Positions 8,525-16,420 of a stretch of DNA of 64,000 nucleotides are shown piece by piece; the first letter of the stretch is position 1, and every line of letters starts with the position of its first letter. This DNA comes from JAFGNB01 sp050304135 (GTDB lineage Bacteria > Fibrobacterota > Chitinivibrionia > Chitinivibrionales > Chitinispirillaceae): contig JBNLDC010000003.1 of assembly GCA_050304135.1 (NCBI GenBank), forward strand, positions 1 to 64,000. The letters are read 5' to 3'. The translations under genes and the position numbers were made by a program. Below the pieces are notes generated by a model, which saw only the letters and a list, made by a program, of their open reading frames with translations, had not been told where the DNA came from and searched no databases.

Positions 8525-10048
8525 ATGGACTATACCTACGATAATCCCGATTGTTTATGGATACATCCCGATGTTCCCGGCGATGGTATCGGTACGTTTG
8601 AACAGCCGTTTTCGACCCTCGAAGCGGCACTTGCCCGGGTCAAGCCGGGGCAGGCGATAGTTCTGCAGGGCGGCAACTACGACGGTGACTGCAACATTCA
8701 GGTGAGCGGTACCGCGGCGCTACCCATCCGGATTGTGGCCATGCCTGGAGCAGAGGTGACCGTTCGTTCGGCATGCTGGTTTTTCTACGACACTTCAGAT
8801 ATCATTGTTGAAGGAATCACCTTTGTCGATGCTCCGCGCTGTGCGATCTCGGTGGTGGGAACCTGCAACCGGAACCGTTTCGAAGGCCTCCGGTTCATCA
8901 ACTGCAGCGCGCGGAAGGAAGCTGCCTGTACTCTGTATATCGGCGGCGCGGGTGGTGAGTGCACCATTGTTGAAAACTGTATGTTCACGCGGACGGCTGT
9001 CGGGAAGAGCGATTCCTCACCGGAAGATGCATCGATCGGGCTCATGATCGCACAGGGGGATATGGAGCACGACAGTCCCATCGTTCATTGCCTGGTGCGG
9101 AGTAACCGCATAGAAAATTATGCCTATGGCATTGTGGTTGGTGGTGATGATTCCCGCAGCGTGCGCTGTGGTCATATTGTGGAGTACAACACGGTAGTCA
9201 ACAGCTCCCGCGAAGGAATTCTCGTAAAGAGCGCGGATACACAGATCCGTTCAAATGTTGTCAGGGAGGGCAGCGGTACGGCACTTTCCTGCAGGTCGAT
9301 GCTTGACGGCATCGTGATGGATAACCGGGTTGTCGATTGCGACAGAGGAATTTATGTGCATGGTACCGGCCATTCGGTAACGGGAAACTGTCTCGTCCGC
9401 TGCAGCGACGGGGCTGTCCGGGTTGGAGGGGTATCGCAGGAGTATATCGGAACAACCATCAACTGTTTCATTGAAAGCAATACGTTCATCGACTGTCGTT
9501 CGAAAAACGAGGGCGGGAGCAGTGTGGTGTTGGGAGTTCTTTTTGACAAGGGAACAACCGGTATCATTCAGAATAATCTTTTTTCCGGTACCGGAAGACC
9601 CTACGCCGTGGTGGATATCGTGCTTCCGGAACCGGATGGCGATGCGCCGGGAGAACCGATTCCTGCAACACAGTTTGTCATCAGAGATAACCTGGCCACC
9701 GGGGGGTGCCAGGCAACCGACGGGGTCGGTACTGCGGATGTTTCGTTCGACGATACTGCCGAAGATGATTACAGTAATCCGAGCGGGTACGGTGCTACGG
9801 GATGGTCAGTCAAACCGCAGGGGTTCAATCCTGCTGCAAACGTTGAGGAAGAAGATGGTGTATACCGGGCGGCGAGTGTGCTTGAGGATGAACAGGGCAA
9901 CCCCGTGATTCCCGGCAGTGAAGCTGCAGGGGAAGAGGAACGGCTGTTCGGCAATTTCTATAACGAACTCAGTGATGACGACGACGATCAGGAAGATGAG
10001 GATGATAGTGATACCATCCTGTATTCAAATGATGGTGAGGATTGGTAG
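8525..10048 (+). CDS. Right-handed parallel beta-helix protein with acidic tail
   Basis: A 507-residue protein built mainly of beta-helix turns. The opening (WIHPDVPGDGIGTFEQPFSTLEAAL) and QAIVLQGGNYDGD are the DUF1565-type entry seen in pectate-lyase-like folds. Residues about 70-370 then repeat N-R/V-x-x-N-type rungs (RSNRIENYAYGIVVGG, VEYNTVVNSSREGILVKS, ESNTFIDC). The last 25 residues are strongly acidic (DDDDDQEDEDDSD) and end YSNDGEDW. No signal peptide is visible and no catalytic residues can be assigned. It follows the GerW-family gene closely. The tail is encoded a second time at 16215-16291. It may be a polysaccharide-binding or lyase-like protein; the export route is unknown. Confidence 0.8.
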   Translation: MDYTYDNPDCLWIHPDVPGDGIGTFEQPFSTLEAALARVKPGQAIVLQGGNYDGDCNIQVSGTAALPIRIVAMPGAEVTVRSACWFFYDTSDIIVEGITFVDAPRCAISVVGTCNRNRFEGLRFINCSARKEAACTLYIGGAGGECTIVENCMFTRTAVGKSDSSPEDASIGLMIAQGDMEHDSPIVHCLVRSNRIENYAYGIVVGGDDSRSVRCGHIVEYNTVVNSSREGILVKSADTQIRSNVVREGSGTALSCRSMLDGIVMDNRVVDCDRGIYVHGTGHSVTGNCLVRCSDGAVRVGGVSQEYIGTTINCFIESNTFIDCRSKNEGGSSVVLGVLFDKGTTGIIQNNLFSGTGRPYAVVDIVLPEPDGDAPGEPIPATQFVIRDNLATGGCQATDGVGTADVSFDDTAEDDYSNPSGYGATGWSVKPQGFNPAANVEEEDGVYRAASVLEDEQGNPVIPGSEAAGEEERLFGNFYNELSDDDDDQEDEDDSDTILYSNDGEDW

Positions 10049-10129
10049 GGACCTGTTATTGAGATTGCCTGCTCCTCTCTCATTCTGTAGTGTTTTCAGT
10101 ATCCATCCCGCCTGTGTTCAGTTATAAAA

Positions 10130-10158
10130 AAGGCGCCCTTTCGGGCGCCTTCATTTTT
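10130..10158. terminator. Terminator between the beta-helix gene and the dnaK remnant
   Basis: AAGGCGCCC (10130-10138) pairs with GGGCGCCTT (10143-10151) around a four-base loop, with A-rich DNA before and TCATTTTT after, so it can end transcription from either side. A diverged copy lies at 16370-16402. Confidence 0.85.
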
Positions 10159-10178
10159 CCCTGACTATACAGTACTGA

Positions 10179-10407
10179 TCAGTCAACCACTTCAAAGTCG
10201 GCATCAACCGCGCCGTCTTTGTCCTGTTTAGGTGGTTCCTGCTGTTGCGCACCTGCATCAGCGGCACCTTCACCCGGCTGCGGTCCCGCACCTTCGGCAC
10301 CCGGCTGGGCTCCAGAGGCTTTGTACATCGCTTCGGCCATGCTGTGGGATACCTTCATCAGCGCATCCATACTGGCCTTTATTGCTTCGATGTCGTCTCC
10401 CTTGACC
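10179..10407 (-). pseudogene. dnaK 3' fragment (truncated duplicate)
   Basis: The minus strand encodes the last ~75 residues of DnaK, from KGDDIEAIKASMDALMKV through the Gly/Gln-rich linker to the conserved end VDADFEVVD. Compared with the intact gene at 16421-18364 it has two residue changes in the linker (G for S, D for G), lacks one Asp-Lys pair, and is otherwise changed mostly at silent positions. Upstream of codon GDD the sequence is unrelated to dnaK, so this is a 3' remnant made by the duplication or insertion event. It has no start of its own and should not be functional. Confidence 0.9.
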
Positions 10408-10833
10408 CTCATCGCAACAGCTGTCAGTGAAGGTCCGACGATCGACAGCACCGAATGGTCGGGTATGGTCGACAGCCTCGTACGAACGATTCCATTATTC
10501 AGAGCAAATCTGAAGATGCTGATCGATACTTTTATTGCACAGTAGACACCCTGGTCGAATAGACGAAAAACATACAGTATCACATATACATGATAGTATG
10601 TTTATTATCTACATCAGTGATGCTCTTGTTCTCCCGGGTTGTTCAATCTTCGGAGGAACAGTGCCATCCGGGATCATGGATCTCTAAAATCAGCATTCAA
10701 TCCGATAGCGACACAGCGTGAAATTAATCCCACTACCGCAACTGGTAAATTATTCTGTCAACATGGCGTAAAGGGTATTGCGCTGCGGTAACAGAATCTG
10801 AATGGGTAAGGCGTTAGCTCACGACATGAAATA
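10408..10833. other. Non-coding left end of the inserted segment
   Basis: This 426-base stretch has no gene I can support. It starts where the dnaK homology stops and ends where a kinase remnant becomes readable. It contains the AT-rich run around 10575-10610 (ATACAGTATCACATATACATGATAG) and no clear terminal inverted repeat at the junction. Confidence 0.5.
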
Positions 10834-11100
10834 ATGACACGTGAACAGTCCGAGATCGAGGTGGGATATCTACTCAAGGATAGAACGTTTACAATTATTG
10901 TCAGGGACAATGGTGTCGGTTTTGATCCAGTCTCTGCCGATAAACTGTTCGGTGTTTTTCAGCGGCTCCACCATGCCGACAAATTCGAAGGTACCGGGAT
11001 CGGGTTGGCAAACGTCAGGTAAATTATCGACCGGCACGGCGGCAGGACGTGGGCCGAAGGAGCGGTTGAAAAAGGGGCAGCTTTTTATTTTTTGTTACCT
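10834..11100 (+). pseudogene. Histidine kinase, C-terminal ATPase fragment with nonsense codon
   Basis: The frame reads as the end of a HATPase domain: IIVRDNGVGFD (G1 box), LFGVFQRLHHADKFEGTGIGLANV (G2 box region), a TAA where the intact neighbour has Arg, then IIDRHGGRTWAEGAVEKGAAFYFLLPRP. It closely resembles the end of the intact kinase at 11124-14456, so two sister kinases once stood in tandem and only the last 90 residues of the first remain. There is no dimerisation domain or start, so it is not functional. The limits are approximate. Confidence 0.8.
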
Positions 11101-11110
11101 CGCCCCATTC

Positions 11111-11116
11111 AGGAGG
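11111..11116 (+). promoter_or_regulatory. Strong ribosome site fixing a TTG start
   Basis: A perfect AGGAGG lies seven bases before TTG at 11124, and no ATG in frame is as well placed. It supports the TTG start of the long histidine kinase and hence its short basic leader before the signal-anchor. Confidence 0.7.
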
Positions 11117-11123
11117 CAGCAAC

Positions 11124-14100
11124 TTGTTGGCACGTAAACCTTTTATTGCATTTCGCGGTTTTCATCAGCATAAATCAAACTGCCAATTTAAGCGATGGCA
11201 CTTGACAGTTGCTATTATTCTTGTGTTGCAGCCCTGCTCCGCGCTTGCGCGCATTCAATCCCGGCTGTCCGAATCGCCGCAACTCGACCCTGCCCGACTC
11301 GTTTTTGAAACCGTGCCCGGTGATTACGGCAACATCTATAATGTCATTCAGGATCAAGACGGATTTTTATGGCTGGCCGGAATCAATGGGATTATAAAAT
11401 ACAATGGATATAAGTTTGAAAAGGTCTATTCAGGCGAAACCGTTTCAGCATTATTCCAGGATTCAGAGGGACTTATCTGGATGGTCACAAAATCCGGAGT
11501 CGCAGTGTACGACAAGAGTACCGGAAAAATAACCAGATATATCCCCAATATCAATAATCCAGATGCATTGAGAGGCGAATCCCTGGTGCTCTACCAAAAA
11601 ACCCAACTGCTAACTGAAGATAGGGATGGTTTTATCTGGATAGCCACGGTGAACGGTTTGAATAAATTCGACAAAAAAAGTGGGAAGTTTACTGCCTATA
11701 AAAGCAAGGCTGGCGACGCAGCAACCCTCCTCGATAACGATGTCTGGTCGGTGCTGGCCGCCAAAGATGGTTCGCTCTGGGCCGGCACGGCCACCGGACT
11801 GCACAAGCTTGATCCCCGGACAGGCCGAGTGCTCCAACGATACGCAACCGATAATGATGACCCCAACGCACTGCATGGGAAATATGTTCAGGCTACAGTG
11901 GAAGACAATGAAGGCATTATTTGGATCGGTACGACATCGGGCGGTTTAAACCGCCTGGATCCCAGGAAAAAAACGTTTCTCCATTATACAGCCGATGCCG
12001 CGGAGCCTTTAAAGATCGCCAACAATTTCATCTACCGATTGGTCCATTTTAACAGCTCGCCTTATTTTATCTGGATAACAACCGTTGATGGCCTTTCTAT
12101 TTTAAATAAGCAAGACAATACCGTCGCCACGTATGTTTACAATGCCGAAAAACCCGGCAAGGGCGGCCTTGGTGGAAAAATTGTCCATACGGTTATTCAG
12201 GATAAGTCCGGTATTTTTTGGTTGGTGGTCAACGAGCATGGGTTTTTGCAGAAAATCGACATAGGGGCCCGACAATTTCAGACTATTCTTCGCAGCAAAA
12301 ATCCCCAAGAAGGATTTTTGGACGTCTCCTGCCCCCCTCGGTTGGGTCCTGACGGGAACATCTGGGTTACCGAAGTAACTACTGGTATTGCCAGAGTTAA
12401 CCCTACAACAGGCAACATCATCAACCACTTTTTTCACAACCCGCAAAAACAGGAGGGGTTTCCAGTTCATATTGAGGATTTTGATTTTGAGCCGCGCAAA
12501 AAAGAGATCATTTGGATAGTGGCGAAAGGGATAGTTGTCGAATATAATTGGAACACTCAAACCGTCGTCAACAGATACCCATCGGGCACGCGATCCAAAA
12601 TATGGCCGGTATGGACGGACAAACGCAATCCAGATCTGCTCTATGGAGCTGTCTGGGGTGAAGGACTTCTCAAGTTCAATAAGCGAACAGGTCAGGCAAA
12701 AATCATCGGACCTGATCCGTCTAACCCTCAAGAATCCCTCAGCGGCACCGGCGGACCCCGTCCTCTTCTGTCGTCGTATCATCAAATGGATGGCAATCAG
12801 ATATGGCTGCTTACCCCCGGAACCGGTTTTGATCTATTTGATCTGAATACTGAAAAGGTTGTCAGAAAGCACCTTTTCAATAAGACCGATTTTACGAGCC
12901 TGGAGTTCGAAGCCGAGGCTGGCTATATCGATTCCAAAGGCTTCTTCTGGATGGGGCAAAACCAATACGATCAAGTTAGCGGAAAATATAGGTCTTTCAA
13001 AAGTCTCTACGGATACAGTTTCCCCTCCACCTCAGTCCCTTCGCTTGTGGAAGATAGACAGGGAATATTATGGGCTGGCGGCTTTCTTAATGGAACGCTC
13101 ATTCGTCTAAATCCCTTGACGGGTGAAACCAGGGTCTATACCGAACGGGATGGAATAGCCCCCGGCCTGGCATGTGGATATCCTCCTGTAACATTGCCTG
13201 ACGGACAAATCTGGATGGCGGGAACTGGTGGCGTTACCTATTTCTATCCAGATCAAATTGTCGATAACCAGTATCATTCCCCGGTATTTATCACCAAACT
13301 GACGCAGGGGGGCAGCCCTATGAAGCTCGGAATGGCCCCCGAGTTGGTGAAAAAAATAACCCTGAACTGGAATGCGAATTTTTTCGAGTTTGAGATGGCG
13401 GCATTAAGCTACCGTCGCCCGGAGGAAAATCAATTTCAATACATTCTGGAGGGGGTGGACAAACAGTGGTACAATGCCAGCACCAAACACAATGGCCGCT
13501 ATTCCGGATTGCCAGCCGGAACATTCACTTTGCACATACGTGGTTCGAACAATGATGGCGTGTGGAGCGACCAGCAGGCTACGCTAAAAATTACTGTGGT
13601 TGGACCGTTCTGGCGTAAAACATGGTTTTTATTGCTGATGGTTCTGATAGCGGTAGGGAGCGCAGCCGGTTGGCTGCTCCGGCTCAGGTTGGTGAGAGAG
13701 GCCAAACTCCGTGCAAATCTGGAACACCAGCGTGATCTTGAGCGACAGGTAGCCGAGCGTACCGCCCAGCTGGAGACTGCGAATAAAGAACTTGAAGCTT
13801 TTGCCTACTCGGTGTCGCATGACCTGCGTGCACCACTGCGCCATGTTGACGGCTTTTTAGAACTGCTGCAGAAGAGCCTGATTGCCCCGCTTGACAAACA
13901 AAGTAAATATTACATGGAAACCATATCGAGTGCTACCGTTAAAATGGGTTTGTTAATTGATGATTTGCTCTCTTTTTCGCGCATGGGCAGGAACGAAATA
14001 TCAAAAAAACCGGTTGGCATTGCTAATATAGTGCATGAAATCATTCAGGAGTTCGAACCTGAAACGCGCTGTCGCACTATCCACTGGTGCATAGCCGAGC

Positions 14101-14456
14101 TGCCCACGGTCAGCGGTGACCAGGCGATGCTGCGCCAGGCATTGACCAATCTCATCTCCAACGCCGTAAAGTTTACCCGTCCACAACCTGAGGCAAAAAT
14201 CGAGATCGGCTGTTTATCAGAGCAGGAAAAAGAAATCACGGTTTTTATCCGTGATAATGGTGTTGGTTTCGACATGGCCTATGCGGACAAGCTTTTCGGC
14301 GTATTTCAGCGGCTCCATCATGCTGACGAATTCGAAGGTACCGGGATCGGGCTAGCAAATGTCAAGCGAATCATCGACCGGCACGGCGGCCGCATATGGG
14401 CCGAGAGTGAGATTAATCGAGGCACAACATTTTATATTTGTATCCCAAAGCGATGA
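11124..14456 (+). CDS. Two-component sensor kinase with periplasmic beta-propeller (Reg_prop/Y_Y_Y)
   Basis: A 1110-residue membrane sensor kinase. A signal segment lies at 25-43. Residues about 60-740 form the propeller sensor, with repeated blades of the type DxxGxxWxGTxxGLxxLDP (DGSLWAGTATGLHKLDP, NEGIIWIGTTSGGLNRLDP). A Y_Y_Y domain follows at about 755-827 (SYRRPEENQFQYILEGVD, AGTFTLHIRGSNNDGVWS), then a membrane helix (833-853) and a coiled coil. HisKA has the phospho-acceptor H899 in YSVSHDLRAPLRHVDGF. The HATPase has the N box (NLISNAVKF), G1 DNGVGFD (1044-1050) and G2 GTGIGLAN (1072-1079). There is no receiver domain; the partner regulator follows 13 bases later. In the family such propellers sense extracellular polysaccharide fragments; the ligand here is unknown. 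The gene lies inside the repeat-flanked insertion. Confidence 0.9.
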   Translation: MLARKPFIAFRGFHQHKSNCQFKRWHLTVAIILVLQPCSALARIQSRLSESPQLDPARLVFETVPGDYGNIYNVIQDQDGFLWLAGINGIIKYNGYKFEKVYSGETVSALFQDSEGLIWMVTKSGVAVYDKSTGKITRYIPNINNPDALRGESLVLYQKTQLLTEDRDGFIWIATVNGLNKFDKKSGKFTAYKSKAGDAATLLDNDVWSVLAAKDGSLWAGTATGLHKLDPRTGRVLQRYATDNDDPNALHGKYVQATVEDNEGIIWIGTTSGGLNRLDPRKKTFLHYTADAAEPLKIANNFIYRLVHFNSSPYFIWITTVDGLSILNKQDNTVATYVYNAEKPGKGGLGGKIVHTVIQDKSGIFWLVVNEHGFLQKIDIGARQFQTILRSKNPQEGFLDVSCPPRLGPDGNIWVTEVTTGIARVNPTTGNIINHFFHNPQKQEGFPVHIEDFDFEPRKKEIIWIVAKGIVVEYNWNTQTVVNRYPSGTRSKIWPVWTDKRNPDLLYGAVWGEGLLKFNKRTGQAKIIGPDPSNPQESLSGTGGPRPLLSSYHQMDGNQIWLLTPGTGFDLFDLNTEKVVRKHLFNKTDFTSLEFEAEAGYIDSKGFFWMGQNQYDQVSGKYRSFKSLYGYSFPSTSVPSLVEDRQGILWAGGFLNGTLIRLNPLTGETRVYTERDGIAPGLACGYPPVTLPDGQIWMAGTGGVTYFYPDQIVDNQYHSPVFITKLTQGGSPMKLGMAPELVKKITLNWNANFFEFEMAALSYRRPEENQFQYILEGVDKQWYNASTKHNGRYSGLPAGTFTLHIRGSNNDGVWSDQQATLKITVVGPFWRKTWFLLLMVLIAVGSAAGWLLRLRLVREAKLRANLEHQRDLERQVAERTAQLETANKELEAFAYSVSHDLRAPLRHVDGFLELLQKSLIAPLDKQSKYYMETISSATVKMGLLIDDLLSFSRMGRNEISKKPVGIANIVHEIIQEFEPETRCRTIHWCIAELPTVSGDQAMLRQALTNLISNAVKFTRPQPEAKIEIGCLSEQEKEITVFIRDNGVGFDMAYADKLFGVFQRLHHADEFEGTGIGLANVKRIIDRHGGRIWAESEINRGTTFYICIPKR

Positions 14457-14469
14457 AGGGAGAATGTTC

Positions 14470-14922
14470 ATGGGTAAGTTCAAGCGTATTCTGCTGGTCG
14501 AAGACGACCCCAAAGACATTGAACTGACACTTGCTGCACTTGGCGACTACCGTCTGACAAACGAGATCGTGGTAGCGAAGGACGGTATTGAAGCTCTGGA
14601 GTATCTCCATCGACAGGGAACCTTTGCCAACCGTCCGGAAGGAAATCCCGTTTTGGTGATGCTTGACATCAAGATGCCCCGGATGGATGGTATCGAAGTT
14701 CTTCGCCAGATTAAAACTGACAGACTTCTGCAGAAAATCCCGGTTGTAATCATGACATCGTCCCGGGAATCACAGGATCTGGAGCAGTGCTATATGCTTG
14801 GTGCCAATGCTTATGTCGTCAAGCCGGTTCGGTTTGCCGATTTTGTCGAAGCGGTCAAACAGATCGGCGCATTCTGGACATTGCTCAATGAAGCACCATC
14901 GGACAATGTAGAGAAAGCATGA
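14470..14922 (+). CDS. Single-domain response regulator (CheY/Rcp1-like)
   Basis: A 150-residue receiver domain with no output domain. All active-site residues are present: acidic pair E11-D12-D13 in VEDDPKD, phospho-acceptor D66 in MLDIKMPRMDG, T96 in VVIMTSSRES and K118 in YVVKPVRF. The insert between beta-2 and alpha-2 (RQGTFANRPEGNP) is typical of regulators that partner phytochrome-like or PAS kinases (Rcp1 type). I chose ATG 14470 because AAGGGAG sits seven bases upstream; ATG 14464 would overlap that site. It lies 13 bases after the propeller kinase and is almost certainly its phosphorylation partner. The downstream target is unknown. Confidence 0.9.
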   Translation: MGKFKRILLVEDDPKDIELTLAALGDYRLTNEIVVAKDGIEALEYLHRQGTFANRPEGNPVLVMLDIKMPRMDGIEVLRQIKTDRLLQKIPVVIMTSSRESQDLEQCYMLGANAYVVKPVRFADFVEAVKQIGAFWTLLNEAPSDNVEKA

Positions 14923-14951
14923 TAAACAAGAATGTCATCGGGGGTTTCACT

Positions 14952-15029
14952 ATGGAAAATGTAATTGCAATCCTGCACGTGACTGATAGACAATTTCTTT
15001 TTCGACCCAAGCATAATTTTAGAACATAA
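14952..15029 (+). pseudogene. Short 25-codon frame, possible remnant of a third operon gene
   Basis: An ATG follows a GGGGG-containing leader 29 bases after the regulator gene and reads MENVIAILHV before degenerating to TDRQFLFRPKHN and a stop. ILHV-E-D is the usual beginning of a further receiver-domain protein, and such operons often continue with a receiver-PAS-kinase gene, so this may be the stump of a third member lost by truncation. Only about ten residues support this. Confidence 0.3.
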
Positions 15030-15141
15030 TTATTTGCCTCACTGCCACTTTTTGACTAACATTCTCGACTTCTCACTGATAAACAAACCCAATATAAGAG
15101 GAAACCAGGTGCCTCAAAGTTGACAATGCAAGATTCGACAA

Positions 15142-16192
15142 CGTTGGGTATATGTTAAGTCACGGCTGCGAGAAAATCGAGCGGATCAAATATCTCGTAG
15201 TTGCGGGGAATACCGGCATTCAGTTCCGGACCACCCTTTTCCGGAAAAGGACTTTGATGCCCGGTAGAGGATCTTACCGTCATCGGTCAGGCTGGCCATT
15301 CGGGTAAGTGAAAAAGGACAACGTGCGATGTACTCAACAAGCCGCTGCATACCATCATGATCACCAGATGCTATCCGTACCGAATTATCGACGCTAAAAC
15401 CGGTATGCCGCCAGCTCTTTATCATCGACACGGTTTCCCTGTCTATCTGCCTTTCGTTGACCAGGAACTCAAACACCTTCTCCTGCCATATCTCCCGCCT
15501 GGAGTCGGCTCACATTATGAACGAAATATCCCGACTTGGTAAAAACACCTTCGGGTGCAACGGAGTGGATATGCGGATGATAGTTTACAAGATCTCCGAA
15601 GGTCTGCACGGCGCAGACCATTGCGGGCGTGCCAACATCTCCGTCAACCTCCTTTACGTAAACACCCCGGATGGTTTCCCATGACGCCAGGCAGAGTTTA
15701 CCCAGCAGTTTATGATCATAGCGAAAGTATATACGCAGCCGTTTGTCACCTTCGGTTCCCCACCGTAAGGTATCCAGCGGAATTACCGCTGTTATTATTA
15801 TATTAGTTGCGGAGTGGGAATGGTGAACACCCACTGGTTGTGCGGGACCGGTGCAAAGACCTCTTCTCGGAGCCGATGGCCAGAAGCAGCGAACGCTTTT
15901 GAAAACAGAATGGGCAGCATCCTCTTTGCCGGCAGGAGAAAGCAGCAAAATACTCTTCTCTGCAATCCGGGCAGCGGACACGGGCGAACCCCTCTTTCAC
16001 ATCACAACACTTAATGACCTTATCAATAGAGGTGTGGATAATCGTCCGCCAGAAACCGTACTGCGCCTGATACTTCTCCGGATATCTGTTCTCAAACGTA
16101 TCAAAATAATACCGAACTACCTTGAAAAAAGGCGATGCCGCATGGTTACGGGGACGGTAAAACCCCGCCTTTTTGACGTTCTTGTGCTGCAT
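15142..16192 (-). pseudogene. IS91-family (Y2 rolling-circle) transposase, N-terminal part, frameshifted
   Basis: Read from 16192 leftward, the minus strand gives an IS91/ISCR transposase in pieces: a zinc-finger N-terminus (RCPDCREEYFAAFSC, RQRGCCPFC), then after a frameshift LRIYFRYDHKLLGKLC, AWETIRGVY-type sequence and the HUH-like NYHPHIHSVAPEGVF, then after another shift RHTGFSVDNSVRI, VEYIARCPFSLTRM and YRASK, and finally NYEIFDPLDFLAAVT-stop-HIPN. At least three frame breaks and one stop make it inactive. Homology ends at HIPN (about 15142); the missing C-terminal third resembles the piece at 137-478. The element abuts the right direct repeat at 16215 and may be the agent of the insertion. 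Confidence 0.85.
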
Positions 16193-16214
16193 AACGTGGT
16201 CGCGGAAACAGCAG

Positions 16215-16291
16215 GTGATGACGACGACGATCAGGAAGATGAGGATGATAGTGATATCATCCTGTATTCAAATGATGGTGAGGATTGGTAG
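16215..16291 (+). pseudogene. Orphan 3' end of the beta-helix gene
   Basis: These 77 bases encode the acidic tail DDDDDQEDEDDSD and the terminal YSNDGEDW, as in the complete gene at 8525-10048, with one residue change (Ile for Thr). Upstream the sequence changes abruptly to the IS91 remnant. It is a by-product of the duplication, not a gene. Confidence 0.9.
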
Positions 16292-16369
16292 GGGCCTGTT
16301 ATTGAGATCGCCTGCACCTCTCTCATTCAGTAGCGTTTTCAGTATCCATCCCGCCTGTGTTCAGTTATA

Positions 16370-16402
16370 AATAAAGGCGCCTTTTCAGGCGCCTTTATTT
16401 TT
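16370..16402. terminator. Bidirectional terminator at the dnaK 3' end
   Basis: AATAAAGGCGCC (16370-16381) pairs with GGCGCCTTTATT (16388-16399), with T-runs in both directions. On the minus strand it ends the dnaK transcript. Confidence 0.9.
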
Positions 16403-16420
16403 CCTGAGTATACGTACTGA

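Larger units (their letters stand above)
9972..10407. repeat. Left copy of ~436-bp direct repeat (beta-helix tail / terminator / dnaK 3' end)
   Basis: This segment matches 16215-16656 in the same orientation at roughly 93-94% by eye. It contains the last 25 codons of the beta-helix gene, a shared terminator and about 75 codons of the dnaK 3' end on the minus strand. The match begins at GTGATGACGACG and breaks just after TGTCGTCTCC. Here the beta-helix gene is complete and dnaK is truncated; in the right copy it is the reverse. Confidence 0.9.

Noticed and set aside
15851..16291. A 146-codon plus-strand frame ending in the acidic DDDDDQEDEDDSD tail
   Set aside because: Its first part is the antisense of the IS91 remnant and only the tail is coding-derived; it is a junction artefact.
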